Under the pieces are notes generated by a model that worked only from the letters and a program-made list of their open reading frames with translations, did not search any database and was not told where the DNA came from. Made by a program: the position numbers and the translations under genes. Below, piece after piece: positions 1 through 8,277 of a DNA stretch of 64,000 nucleotides. Source of the stretch: Myxococcaceae bacterium (GTDB taxonomy: Bacteria; Myxococcota; Myxococcia; Myxococcales; Myxococcaceae); NCBI GenBank assembly GCA_017881265.1, contig JADGRA010000034.1, forward strand, positions 1 through 64,000, read 5' to 3'. Each line of letters starts with the position of its first letter. The stretch's first letter is position 1.

Positions 1-200
1 ATGGCGATGGTCCGCACGGTGTTCTCGCCCAGGTCCTGCGCCACCTCGAGCACCAGGTTGTCCGGCTGGTCGCCCAGGCTGGCGTTGCTGACGCGCAGGG
101 CGGTGTACATCTCCGGGATGGCCCCGGGGGGAAACTCGACGTCCACCACCGGCCCGAGGACCTGGGTGATTTTTCCGTCGGTGTGTGCGGTCGCGCTCAT
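1..200 (-). CDS. atpD: F1Fo ATP synthase subunit beta, N-terminal part (cut by window edge)
   Basis: Only the first 66 codons are in the window; the gene runs off the left edge. The ATG is at 200-198. The translation carries the beta-subunit N-terminal barrel signature [18 protein letters not shown] near residues 9-26, followed by the usual YTALRV and NLVLEVAQ strands. The beta subunit holds the catalytic nucleotide sites of F1, which lie beyond the edge and cannot be checked. It lies 24 bases downstream of atpG in the same direction, so the two are surely cotranscribed. atpC would be expected next, outside the window. Identification is by the N-terminal domain only but is clear. Confidence 0.95.
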   Translation of the reverse strand, partial: MSATAHTDGKITQVLGPVVDVEFPPGAIPEMYTALRVSNASLGDQPDNLVLEVAQDLGENTVRTIA

Positions 201-224
201 GGCTCCTGGCACTTTCCTGGTTGG

Positions 225-1112
225 CTATTTCAGCGCCTCGGCGCCGGAGACGATTTCCATCAACTCCTTGGTAATCGCCGCCTGCCGGGTGCGGTTGTAG
301 AGGAGGGACAGCCGGTCGATTGCGTCGTTGGCGTTGTTGGTGGCGCTGTCCATCGCCGCCATCCGCGCGGCATGCTCGGAGGCCACCGACTCGAGCAGGC
401 CCCGCCAGATGCGAAGGGACCAGACGTGCGGAAGCAGCTGTTCCAGCACCTGCTCTGTGCTCGGCTCGTACTCGAAGTCCACCAGCGAGCGCGGACCGGT
501 CTGCGGCGGAGTGACGCTGTCCGGGACGAGGTTCTCCAGCGGCAACACGCGGAGAAACTCGACGCGCTGGCTGATGGCGGAGAGGAAGGTGTTGAAGCAG
601 ATGTACACCTCATCCACCCGGCCGGAGAGGAACTCCTCGCCGACCTCCGCGGCCAGCTGCGCTGCCGCGGCGTAGCTCACCTTGCTCAGAAGGCCTGGAT
701 AGTCCTTGCGGATGGTGACACCGCGGCGCCGGAAGAATTCGAGGCCCTTGCGCCCCACCGTGGAGAGCTGGATACCCTCATAGGCGGAGCCCTTCTCGTA
801 GAGAAACCGCGAGACGCGGCGCAGGACGTTGGAGTTGAAGGCGCCGGCCAGCCCGCGGTCCGAGGACAGCACCAGCACCTCGACGCGCTTCGGCTGGGCG
901 CGGGGGATGAGCAGTGGGTGGGTGACGTCGCCGTGCCGGGCCGCGACGTCGCGGAGCACGCGCTCGAGCGCCATGGAATACGGCCGCGTGGCGAAGAGCG
1001 CCTCCTGGGCCCGGCGCAGCTTGGCCGCCGAGACCATCTTCATGGCCTTGGTAATCTGCTGTGTGCTCTTGAAGGAGCGCACACGCTTGCGGATGTCTCG
1101 AAGGCTAGCCAT
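225..1112 (-). CDS. atpG: F1Fo ATP synthase subunit gamma
   Basis: 295 residues, the usual size for the central rotor shaft of F1. The N-terminal helix [20 protein letters not shown], which continues with [16 protein letters not shown], is the classic gamma signature. The C-terminal helix ends [15 protein letters not shown], also conserved. Gamma couples proton-driven rotation of the c-ring to the catalytic alpha/beta subunits. It is followed by atpD, giving a G-D block on the minus strand. In most bacteria atpG directly follows atpA; here atpA is about 10 kb away on the other strand, so the operon has been broken. Confidence 0.97.
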   Translation of the reverse strand: MASLRDIRKRVRSFKSTQQITKAMKMVSAAKLRRAQEALFATRPYSMALERVLRDVAARHGDVTHPLLIPRAQPKRVEVLVLSSDRGLAGAFNSNVLRRVSRFLYEKGSAYEGIQLSTVGRKGLEFFRRRGVTIRKDYPGLLSKVSYAAAAQLAAEVGEEFLSGRVDEVYICFNTFLSAISQRVEFLRVLPLENLVPDSVTPPQTGPRSLVDFEYEPSTEQVLEQLLPHVWSLRIWRGLLESVASEHAARMAAMDSATNNANDAIDRLSLLYNRTRQAAITKELMEIVSGAEALK

Positions 1113-1258
1113 CTGGAGGAACGGGGCCCGGGCAGACAGGCCCCGCCCGGGGCGGCGCAGCGTATGTCGCAGCCCTGGCGAAAAATCAACGTCGGTGATG
1201 ACAGTCAGACTGCTGGATGCTGACAGGGGGTTGCCCCGTCGCCACCCCCCCTTTGGAC

Positions 1259-1888
1259 ATGCCCCGCCGCCCTCTTCGCCGCCTGACCCTCATTGCCTTG
1301 GGCCTCGTGGTGGCCTTGTGCGTGCTGCCGTCCGTTCTCATCGACGTCGCCTACGCGCCGCAGATTGTCCCCCTCGCCAGCGCCCCGGCCGCCCCGGTGG
1401 GGGTGGTGTTTGGCGCGGGCCTCGCCCCCGGGGGGGAACCCTCGCCGCTTCTGGCGGAGCGGCTGGAGACGGCCCTGGCACTCTTCCACGCCGGGAAAGT
1501 CCAGCGGCTGCTCCTCACCGGGAACGCCGGCGCATACCACGACGAGATTCGCGCCATGCGGCACTACCTGCTGACCGCCGGGGTCCCGGAGCGCGCGCTT
1601 CTGGGCGACCTGGAAGGGACGTCCACCTTCGACAGCTGCTGGCGCGCCCGCAGCGTCTATGGCGTCCAGGACGCCCTGCTGATTACCCAGCGCTTTCATT
1701 TGCCACGGGCGCTCTTCCTCGCGGCCCATGCCGGCATCTCTGCCAGGGGCGTCGCGGCGGGCGGACGCCCCCGCTGGACGTCCCTGGCGGTGTGGCGGGA
1801 ATTGCTGGCACGCCCGCTAGCGGTACTCCAGGTGCTCATCCACGCCGCACCCGGCCCACCGCAGGAAACGAGCGCCCTGCCGGGCTGA
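1259..1888 (+). CDS. SanA/YdcF-like DUF218 envelope protein
   Basis: About 209 residues from the ATG chosen here; an in-frame upstream start at 1217 would add 14 residues, and MPRRPLRR directly before the membrane segment is the more natural N-terminus. Residues about 8-27 are a single hydrophobic anchor. The rest is a DUF218 domain: a VVFGAG strand near residue 50, a [17 protein letters not shown] helix, LLLTGN, an HYLLTAGVP helix, and [15 protein letters not shown]. The family includes E. coli SanA and YdcF and is linked to the cell envelope; its biochemical activity is unsettled. It stands between the divergently read atpG and the two small secreted genes. I name the family, not a reaction. 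Confidence 0.8.
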   Translation: MPRRPLRRLTLIALGLVVALCVLPSVLIDVAYAPQIVPLASAPAAPVGVVFGAGLAPGGEPSPLLAERLETALALFHAGKVQRLLLTGNAGAYHDEIRAMRHYLLTAGVPERALLGDLEGTSTFDSCWRARSVYGVQDALLITQRFHLPRALFLAAHAGISARGVAAGGRPRWTSLAVWRELLARPLAVLQVLIHAAPGPPQETSALPG

Positions 1889-1992
1889 GGAGGGCAAGGG
1901 AGGCAAACCCGCGGGGAAGGACGAGGGGAAATGGCAGCGCCGCGCCACTCGAGCTTCCCCTCAACGGGGCAAACGAGTCTCGACGAGGCTCC

Positions 1993-2036
1993 AAAAAAAG
2001 AGAACGCTGAAGGGACCGGCTTCATCCCTTCAGCGT
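1993..2036 (-). terminator. Rho-independent terminator of the first small secreted gene
   Basis: A perfect 12-bp inverted repeat, ACGCTGAAGGGA (2004-2015) and TCCCTTCAGCGT (2025-2036), has a 9-base loop. On the minus strand it is followed by a T-run (the A-run at 1993-1999 on the plus strand). It lies about 24 bases past the stop of the gene at 2060-2278. Confidence 0.85.
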
Positions 2037-2059
2037 CCTGGTCTACTTCAAGAGGGTGC

Positions 2060-2278
2060 TTACTTCGCCGGAGCAGCGTCCGCCGGCTTGTCCGCGGCCG
2101 GCTTGGTGGTGGTGCTCTTCTTCGTTGAGCTCTTCTTGGTAGTCGTGGTGCCGTCCTTGGTCTTCGTCGAGGTCGACGCCGCCGACTTGTCGGTGGTAGC
2201 TGGCGCGGCCGGCTTGGCCTCCTGGGCGAAGGCAGCAAACGAGGTCGCAAGCACGAGCGCAGTGATGAGATTCTTCAT
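2060..2278 (-). CDS. Small secreted Ala/Lys/Thr-rich protein, copy A
   Basis: 72 residues. Residues 1-18 (MKNLITALVLATSFAAFA) form a signal peptide with a plausible AFA cleavage site. The mature part is low-complexity Lys, Thr, Ala and Pro with short KK(S)ST stretches, no Cys, and no recognisable fold; it would be strongly basic and disordered. An AGGAG ribosome site lies just before the ATG, and a strong terminator follows, so it is a real single-gene unit. The neighbour at 2422-2616 has a nearly identical signal peptide and the same style of mature region. Function unknown. An extracellular or periplasmic polycationic peptide is possible, but that is inference. Confidence 0.75.
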   Translation of the reverse strand: MKNLITALVLATSFAAFAQEAKPAAPATTDKSAASTSTKTKDGTTTTKKSSTKKSTTTKPAADKPADAAPAK

Positions 2279-2352
2279 GGGTCAGGACTCCTGGGGGGCT
2301 TCGGGTGAGAAGGGCTGAGGTGCCCGTCGGAGGACTAAGCACGTCCCGTGCC

Positions 2353-2400
2353 AGAAAAAGAGAGAGGCGCGCGCCAGCAGACCCGGCGAGCGCCTCTCTC
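2353..2400 (-). terminator. Rho-independent terminator of the second small secreted gene
   Basis: An 11-bp perfect inverted repeat, GAGAGAGGCGC (2360-2370) and GCGCCTCTCTC (2390-2400), is followed on the minus strand by a T-run (A-run 2355-2359 on plus). It lies 21 bases after the stop of the gene at 2422-2616 and separates it from copy A downstream. Confidence 0.8.
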
Positions 2401-2421
2401 ATGAAGCATGGGTGAAGCGAA

Positions 2422-2616
2422 TTACTTCGCGGCCGGGGCGGCGGCCGGGGCCTTCGCGTCCTTCGCCGGCTTCGCTGCGGGGGCAGCGGCCTTCTTGTCG
2501 GTGCTCTTCTTCGCCGGGGCAGCCTTGGCATCGGCAGCCGGGGCCGCCGCCTTGGTGTCGTCGGCGAAAGCTGCAAAAGACGTCGCAAGCACCAGCGCGG
2601 TCACGAGGTTCTTCAC
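2422..2616 (-). CDS. Small secreted Ala/Lys-rich protein, copy B
   Basis: 64 residues from a GTG at 2616-2614, which has a GGGAAG-type ribosome site. An in-frame ATG at 2688 would put 24 odd residues before the signal peptide and is rejected. Residues 1-18 (VKNLVTALVLATSFAAFA as coded) match the signal peptide of copy A at 16 of 18 positions. The mature region is Ala/Lys/Pro-rich with repeated APA and AAK steps and no Cys. Each copy has its own terminator, which suggests tandem duplication followed by drift of the mature part while the export signal was kept. Function unknown. Confidence 0.72.
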   Translation of the reverse strand: MKNLVTALVLATSFAAFADDTKAAAPAADAKAAPAKKSTDKKAAAPAAKPAKDAKAPAAAPAAK

Positions 2617-2832
2617 GGTGTCTCTTCCCTTGGAAAGCCGGCGGAACGTCATGCCCCGCCCTGTGCGAGGGGGTAGAGCAGCTTCCATGCCATGCGGAAT
2701 GACGCATCATGGCACTTGTTATGTGAGGAACGATTCCTCACCCAGGCCACCGGACCTGGGGACAAACTCCCCACACTACCCGCTACACCCTCACTGGAAA
2801 CGCCTGCGCTGGCCCCGGTTGCCTATGTCAGG

Positions 2833-4272
2833 ATGCGCTCGCCTTTGACTGACTCCGCGTTTCACTCCTCGTTTCGCCGGTACCGCGCGGCGTTCGTCTT
2901 CGTCGTTGGGCTGCTGACGCTGGTGGCTGGCTTCACCCTCTGGAACGAGCTGCACACCAACGTCCGGATTGACGAATTGTTCGAGCAAGCCCTCGAACGC
3001 GAGCAACTCATCGGCCGCATTCGCGCCGACGCCCTCGACTTGCAGGACAAGGTCAACGACCACATCGAGGCCTTGACCGACGAGTTGCGACAGGAAGCCG
3101 ACGCCCGCATGGAGGAGGTGCTCGCCGACGCCAAGGAAGCGCGGGTCCAGTACACGCGCGACCTTCCGGAGGGGGAGAAGGAAGTCTGGAACCGCTTCGA
3201 CGAGACGGCGCGGCAGCTCGCCCAGTCCGCCCGGGTGGCCCTCAAGTTCAGCAGCCGAAAGGAGCTCGAGCGCGCGCGCCAGCACCTGGAAGCCGAGCTG
3301 CGCCCCATCAGCACCAAGCTGGACACGCTGGCCGCCGAGCTCTCGGTCAAGAATGGCGAGGAGACCCGGAAGCTGCTCCACCAGCGGGAGAACCTCCGGA
3401 CCAAGACCACCCTGGTTGGCACCCTGGTAGCCGCCATCTCCATCATCATGGCGCTCCTGGTGGGCACCAGCATGGTGCGCATCCTGCGGCGCCAGGAGCG
3501 CACCATCGAGGCGCAGCTGGAGGAGCTGGACCGCCGAAACAAGGAGCTCGACGCCTTCGCCAGCCGCGTGGCGCACGACCTGGTCGGCCCCCTCAACCCC
3601 CTCAAGGGCTACCTCACGCTGATTGCGCGCTCGCCGGCCGTCAACGACCCCGACGTGCGGGAGATGCTGGCCGAGGCCGAGGCCTCCGCCACGCGGATGG
3701 TCCAGCTGGTGGAGGGCCTCTTGCGTTTCTGTCGCGCCGGCACCCGCAGCGAGGCCCCCGGTGCCGAGGTGGACACGGCCGTCACCACCATCCTGCTGGA
3801 GCTCGACCAGGTGGCCGCGCTGCAGCACGTGCGGCTGGACCGGCGGCTGCAGCCCCACGTCCGGGTGGAGGTGCCCGCGGCCCTGCTGCAGTCCATCGCC
3901 CGCAACCTCATCTCCAACGCCGTGAAGTATTCCGCCGGTCGCGCCAGCGCCCTGGTGGCCGTGCGCGTGCTGGCCGAGGGGCCCTGGGCCGTGCTCGACG
4001 TCAGCGACAACGGGCCGGGGATGAATGAGGAGACGCGCCAGCGCCTCTTCCAGCCCTTCTTCCGCGGCCCGGAGGCGCGCGGCCTGCCCGGCCACGGCCT
4101 GGGCCTGGCCACCACCAAGCGCCTGGTGGAGGCGCACGGCGGCACCATCCAGGTCCAGTCCGCACCGGGTGCCGGCACGCTGGTGACGGTGCGGCTGCCC
4201 TTGTCCCCACCCGAAGTCCGAGCGCCCGGGCCCACCCCGGTCCGAGCTCAAGTGCTGGCCGAACCGCGATGA
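2833..4272 (+). CDS. Membrane sensor histidine kinase
   Basis: About 479 residues from the ATG at 2833. The reading frame is open back to 2692, so the start is uncertain, but the extra N-terminus lacks family features. TM1 is near 19-37, a largely helical periplasmic sensor of about 150 residues follows, and TM2 is near 190-214. A coiled coil then leads to the H-box ASRVAHDLVGPLNPLKGYL with the phospho-acceptor near His248. The ATPase domain has the N-box NLISNAVKYS, a DVSDNGPGM motif, the F-box FQPFFRG and GHGLGLATTKRLVEAHGG. It autophosphorylates and passes the phosphate to its partner. Its stop overlaps the start of the next gene (ATGA), an NtrC-type regulator, so they are a cognate pair. 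The signal sensed is unknown. Confidence 0.9.
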   Translation: MRSPLTDSAFHSSFRRYRAAFVFVVGLLTLVAGFTLWNELHTNVRIDELFEQALEREQLIGRIRADALDLQDKVNDHIEALTDELRQEADARMEEVLADAKEARVQYTRDLPEGEKEVWNRFDETARQLAQSARVALKFSSRKELERARQHLEAELRPISTKLDTLAAELSVKNGEETRKLLHQRENLRTKTTLVGTLVAAISIIMALLVGTSMVRILRRQERTIEAQLEELDRRNKELDAFASRVAHDLVGPLNPLKGYLTLIARSPAVNDPDVREMLAEAEASATRMVQLVEGLLRFCRAGTRSEAPGAEVDTAVTTILLELDQVAALQHVRLDRRLQPHVRVEVPAALLQSIARNLISNAVKYSAGRASALVAVRVLAEGPWAVLDVSDNGPGMNEETRQRLFQPFFRGPEARGLPGHGLGLATTKRLVEAHGGTIQVQSAPGAGTLVTVRLPLSPPEVRAPGPTPVRAQVLAEPR

Positions 4273-5627
4273 CTCCCCGAATCCTCGTCGTCGACGACGA
4301 CCCCCACGCCCGGGGCCTGCTGCGCCGCCTCCTCGCCCCCTTGGGCGAGGTAACGGAGGCCGCCGGCGTGGCGGAGGCCGAGGAGGTGCTGCGCGGCGCC
4401 GCCAAGATGGACCTGGTGCTGACCGACATGGCCATGCCGGATGCCCAGGACGGCATGAAGGTGCTCAAGACCACCCAGGACGCGAGCCCGGACACCGCGG
4501 TGGTGGTCATCACGGCCTTCAGCAACGTGGAGGGCGCCCTCGACGCCATCCAGCAGGGCGCCTTCGACTACCTGTCCAAGCCCTTCGACGTCGACGCCAT
4601 CGTCCGGGTGGCGCGCCGCGGGCTCGAGCAGAAGCGGCTGGTCGAGGAGAACCGCACGCTGCGCAGCCAGGTGAAGCAGCCCGACCTGGTGGGGCGCAGT
4701 GCCGGGCTGCTCGAGGTCTACAAGCAGGTGGCCCGCGCCGCCTCCACCAACGTGCCGGTCCTCATCACCGGAGAGACCGGCACCGGCAAGGAACAGGTGG
4801 CCCGAAGCCTCCACCAGCGCTCGCTGCGCAGCGCGGGGCCCTTCGTCCCGGTGGACTGTGGCGCCATCAGCGAGTCGTTGATGGAGAGCGAACTGTTCGG
4901 CCACGCCAAGGGCGCCTTCACCGGCGCCGCCGGCTTCCGGCGCGGCCTCTTCGAGGAGGCCAACGGCGGGACGCTGTTTCTGGACGAGATTGGGGACGTC
5001 GGCCCGAAAATCCAGAGCCAGCTGTTGCGCGTTCTGCAAGAGGGCACCATCCGCCGGGTGGGCGAGAGCACCGCAGTGCGGGTGGACGTACGTGTGGTGG
5101 CGGCGACCAACAAGGACCTGCCCCATCTAGTGAAGGAAGGTCGCTTCCGCGAGGACCTGCTGTACCGGCTGGACGTGGTGCACCTGCACCTGCCACCCTT
5201 GCGCGACCGCCGGGGAGACATTCCGGCGCTGGTCGAGCACTTCGCGGCCCTTCACGCCCGGGGCGGCGCACGGCCGGTGGTGACGGAGGAGGCCAAGGCG
5301 CGGCTGCAGGCCTACGACTGGCCGGGCAACGTGCGCCAGCTGGAGAATGTCGTCGCCCGGGCGCTCGCCCTCAACGTCATCGGCGTGCTCGGGCCCCAGG
5401 ACTTTCCGGCCCCCATCGGCGATGCCCAGGCCAAGGCCGAAGGCCTCTTCGACGACATGCCGTCGCTGGCCGAGCTGAGCCGGCGCTACGCCGCCCACGT
5501 GCTGCAGGCGGTGGGAGGCAACAAGAGCGAGGCCGCCCGGCTGCTGGAGGTCGACCGGAAGACCTTCTACAAACTCATCGAGGCGGCCAGCGCCGAGGCC
5601 GCCGCGGAAGGCGTTCCCGGAAAATAG
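4269..5627 (+). CDS. NtrC-family sigma-54-dependent response regulator
   Basis: 452 residues. The receiver domain occupies 1-120, with the acidic pocket VVDDD at 7-11, the phospho-acceptor Asp53 in LVLTDMAMPD, and Lys in LSKPF. The AAA+ domain has Walker A GETGTGKE near 168, the sigma-54 contact loop GAFTGA near 215, and Walker B LFLDEIGD. DWPGNVRQLENV is near 355. A Fis-type helix-turn-helix sits at the C-terminus (GGNKSEAARLLEVDRKTFYK). All motifs needed to open sigma-54 promoters are present, so it should be an active bacterial enhancer-binding protein. It is translationally coupled to the upstream histidine kinase. Targets are unknown; the adjacent Hsp70 gene is on the other strand and converges on it. 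Confidence 0.94.
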   Translation: MTPRILVVDDDPHARGLLRRLLAPLGEVTEAAGVAEAEEVLRGAAKMDLVLTDMAMPDAQDGMKVLKTTQDASPDTAVVVITAFSNVEGALDAIQQGAFDYLSKPFDVDAIVRVARRGLEQKRLVEENRTLRSQVKQPDLVGRSAGLLEVYKQVARAASTNVPVLITGETGTGKEQVARSLHQRSLRSAGPFVPVDCGAISESLMESELFGHAKGAFTGAAGFRRGLFEEANGGTLFLDEIGDVGPKIQSQLLRVLQEGTIRRVGESTAVRVDVRVVAATNKDLPHLVKEGRFREDLLYRLDVVHLHLPPLRDRRGDIPALVEHFAALHARGGARPVVTEEAKARLQAYDWPGNVRQLENVVARALALNVIGVLGPQDFPAPIGDAQAKAEGLFDDMPSLAELSRRYAAHVLQAVGGNKSEAARLLEVDRKTFYKLIEAASAEAAAEGVPGK

Positions 5628-5656
5628 CCCCCGCCGCGGGGCGCGCAGGCGCCCCG

Positions 5657-7465
5657 TCAGGCGGCGGCCGTCTCCATCAGCGTCGTCAGCCGGCGGGTGA
5701 CTTCCGCCATCTGCTGGCGGTTCCCGGAACGGAAGGCCGAGCGGCCCAGGGCCACCAGCCGGCGGACGCTTTCCACCAGGGCGTGGGCGTCGGCACGCTC
5801 GGGGGCGGCGGCCTCGCTCAGCGCGCGCGTCAGTTGTTCGCCGCGCGCCAGTAACTCCGAGAAGGAGCGCATCGCCTGCACCTCGGGCGGGGATTGGTTC
5901 TTGTGGTAGGCCTTCTGTTCCGCCCGGAGCTGCTTCACCTCCGTCGGCGACAGCTCCGTGCGCTGCTCGAGCTTCACCGCCTGCGACAGCCCGGAGGACA
6001 GGTCCATCGCCCGCACGCTCAGGGTGCCCTCGCTGGACAGCTCAAAGGTGACCTCCAGCGGAGCCTCCGAGCGCGTCTGCGCCCGCAGGTCCGAGAGCAG
6101 CACCTCGCCGAGCTTGGCCTTGTCCGAACGGCCGTCGCCGTCGCCTTGGAGAATCTCGATGCGGGCCCGCGCCTGCCCGGCGCTGGCCGGGAGGAAGACC
6201 TCGCGCGCCACCACCGGAATGGGCGTGTTCTTCGCCACCAGGCACCGCATACCCCCGCCGTAGACGGCCACCCCGATGGAGTGGCTGGCCACGTCGATGA
6301 GGAGAGCCTCCCCGCCGCGCTCCGAGAGCTCGCTGGCGTGCACGGCCGCGCCGAGGGCCACCACCTCGTCAGGATTCACGCCCACCACCGGCGACCGCCC
6401 GAAGTACTCCGCCACCAGCCGGCGCACCATCGGCACGCGCGTCATCCCCCCCACCATCAGCACCACGTCGAAGTCCTTCGGGTTGGCGTGGGCCTCGGCC
6501 ATCAGCGCCTGGCAGGTCTGCCGGCAGCGCTCGCTGAGCGGCTCGCACAGCTTTTCAAAGTCCCCGCGGCTGAGCGAGGCTTCCATGTCCACCAGGGTGC
6601 CCCCCGGCCGGTGGTCGCCCAGGCCGGTCACCGAGACCAGGGCGGCCTCGCTGACGGTGAGCTCGCGCTTGGCCAGCTCGGCCGCCACCTTCAGCCGCTG
6701 CATCGACAGGGTGTCCCGTGCCGCGGCCTCGCGGTGGCTGTCCGCCACCTGCTCGAGCAGCCACTGCACCACCCGGGCGTCGAAGTCCTCGCCACCCAGA
6801 ATGGGGTCGCCGCCGGTGGCCTTCACCTGGAAGACGCCATTCTCCACCTCCAGGATGGAGACGTCGAAGGTGCCGCCGCCGAGGTCGAACACCAGCGCGC
6901 GGCCGCGGAAGTTGGAGGTCAGCCCGTAGGCGACGGCTGCCGCGGTGGGCTCATTCACCAGGCGCAGGACGTTGAGGCCGGCGATGTGCGCCGCCTCCCG
7001 CGTGGCGGCGCGCTGCAAGTCGTCGAAGTTGGCCGGGACGGTGATGACGCAGTTGCTGACGGGCCGGCCGAAGTGGGCCTCGGCGTCCAGCTTCAGCTCT
7101 CCCAAAATCATCGCCGAGACCTGGGTCAGCGGAAGCACCCGGCCCGCGATGCGCACCCGCACTTCGCCGTTGGGTCCTTCCAGCAACGGGTAGGGCACCA
7201 GCGCCCGCGCCGAGCGCGCCAGCTCCGGGGTCCAGCGCCGGCCAATGAAGCGCTTGGTCGCCGAGGCCACGTCGGCCGGGTGCTCCTCGGCGACACTCCG
7301 GGCCCCGTCCCCCACCACCCGCATGCCGTCGGGTGCAAATCCGACCAGGGACGGCGTGAGGGCGCGCCCCCGCCGGTTGGGGATGATGCGCGGGCCTCCC
7401 TCGTCGACGGTGGCAACGGCGCTGGTGGAGGTACCGAGGTCAATGCCAACGACGGGCTGGGACAT
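5657..7465 (-). CDS. Hsp70 (DnaK-like) chaperone
   Basis: 602 residues from the ATG at 7465; an in-frame codon 15 positions upstream is less likely because [13 protein letters not shown] is the natural Hsp70 start. The ATPase domain has the phosphate 1 motif [42 protein letters not shown], the phosphate 2 motif [15 protein letters not shown] and [16 protein letters not shown] beta substrate-binding domain follows (IPVVAREVF) and a shortened helical lid. The acidic EEVD-like tail of true DnaK is missing, and no dnaJ or grpE is adjacent. This fits the paralogous DnaK-like proteins common in myxobacteria rather than the housekeeping copy. It is encoded convergently with the NtrC-type regulator. 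Confidence 0.9.
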   Translation of the reverse strand: MSQPVVGIDLGTSTSAVATVDEGGPRIIPNRRGRALTPSLVGFAPDGMRVVGDGARSVAEEHPADVASATKRFIGRRWTPELARSARALVPYPLLEGPNGEVRVRIAGRVLPLTQVSAMILGELKLDAEAHFGRPVSNCVITVPANFDDLQRAATREAAHIAGLNVLRLVNEPTAAAVAYGLTSNFRGRALVFDLGGGTFDVSILEVENGVFQVKATGGDPILGGEDFDARVVQWLLEQVADSHREAAARDTLSMQRLKVAAELAKRELTVSEAALVSVTGLGDHRPGGTLVDMEASLSRGDFEKLCEPLSERCRQTCQALMAEAHANPKDFDVVLMVGGMTRVPMVRRLVAEYFGRSPVVGVNPDEVVALGAAVHASELSERGGEALLIDVASHSIGVAVYGGGMRCLVAKNTPIPVVAREVFLPASAGQARARIEILQGDGDGRSDKAKLGEVLLSDLRAQTRSEAPLEVTFELSSEGTLSVRAMDLSSGLSQAVKLEQRTELSPTEVKQLRAEQKAYHKNQSPPEVQAMRSFSELLARGEQLTRALSEAAAPERADAHALVESVRRLVALGRSAFRSGNRQQMAEVTRRLTTLMETAAA

Positions 7466-7584
7466 GGGGGACCGTCGAAAGCTTCCCACCGTGCCTTTGG
7501 GTGGGAGCAAGGCGCAGCCGAGGTGACACCCGCGCCTGCATTCGTTGCCGCTTGCCCAAACCGTGTGCTAACTGCGCGCTCGCC

Positions 7585-8124
7585 ATGGTCAATGTCTCCG
7601 TCGCTCGCCGCTACGCCCGCGCGCTCCTCGAGGCCGCCGCCGGCGCCGACACCGACCGCCTCTCTGCCCAGCTCGAATCCCTCACCGCGCTGGTGCGCGA
7701 ACGCGCGGAGTTGCGCGCCTTCATCGACGACCCGACGTACACGCGCGCACAGCAGCACGCGGTGCTCGACGTGCTCATCCGGCAGCTTCCCATCGACGCC
7801 GAGCCCCTGCCCCGCTTCCTGCGTCTGCTGGTCGACCGCCGACGCCTCGGCTCGCTGAGCGACATCACCCGGCAGTTCCGGGACCTCGCCGACGAGCGGG
7901 CCGGACGCATCCGCGGCCGGGTGGTGAGCGCCACTGCGCTTTCCCCGGAGACCCTCCAGCAGCTGCAGAAGGCCCTCGAAGCCGTCACCCACGCCCGCGT
8001 GCTGCTGGAAACCGAAGTGGACCCAACCGTGCTCGGCGGCGTCTCAGCGCAGGTCGGCTCGGTGCTGTACGACGGCACGCTGCGCACAGGCCTGGACGAG
8101 ATTCGCCGCGCACTGAAACGCTGA
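7585..8124 (+). CDS. atpH: F1Fo ATP synthase subunit delta
   Basis: 179 residues starting at the ATG of MVNVSVARRYARALLEAA, the typical delta/OSCP N-terminus; in-frame codons upstream to 7501 are not family-like. The C-terminal part has LLETEVDPTVLGGVSAQVGS and LYDGTLRTGLDEIRRALKR, the conserved delta tail. Delta links F1 to the b-subunit stalk. Normally atpF precedes and atpA follows immediately; here atpF is at 51 kb and a Ser/Thr kinase gene lies between this gene and atpA. It is divergent from the Hsp70 gene across 119 bases, which must hold both promoters. Confidence 0.93.
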   Translation: MVNVSVARRYARALLEAAAGADTDRLSAQLESLTALVRERAELRAFIDDPTYTRAQQHAVLDVLIRQLPIDAEPLPRFLRLLVDRRRLGSLSDITRQFRDLADERAGRIRGRVVSATALSPETLQQLQKALEAVTHARVLLETEVDPTVLGGVSAQVGSVLYDGTLRTGLDEIRRALKR

Positions 8125-8277
8125 GTTGACTACAGATCCGCAGCGCACCCTTCCCGCACCGGTGTCCAGGTGGGATGGCCGGATGCTGTCCACCCCTTGC
8201 CACTTGTGGTTTCATCGGCTGGCAACCGCGCGTCGACAAAAGTTGTCGCTGCCTCTCTCTCCAGGAGTCACAACCCC

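Noticed and set aside
829-2010. 393-codon plus frame across atpG and the SanA-like gene
   Set aside because: Crosses two well-supported genes and shows no domain; frame-shadow composition.
2701-2725. TGGCAC element upstream of the histidine kinase as a sigma-54 promoter
   Set aside because: No TTGC at the required -12 spacing follows; other TGGCAC hits in the window fail in the same way.
2791-4251. 486-codon frame opposite the histidine kinase
   Set aside because: Antisense shadow with His/Gln/Gly-rich composition; the plus-strand kinase motifs are unambiguous.
5894-7858. 654-codon open frame opposite the Hsp70 gene
   Set aside because: A shadow of a high-GC gene: His/Arg/Gly-rich, no domains, and exactly opposite a well-supported Hsp70 coding sequence.
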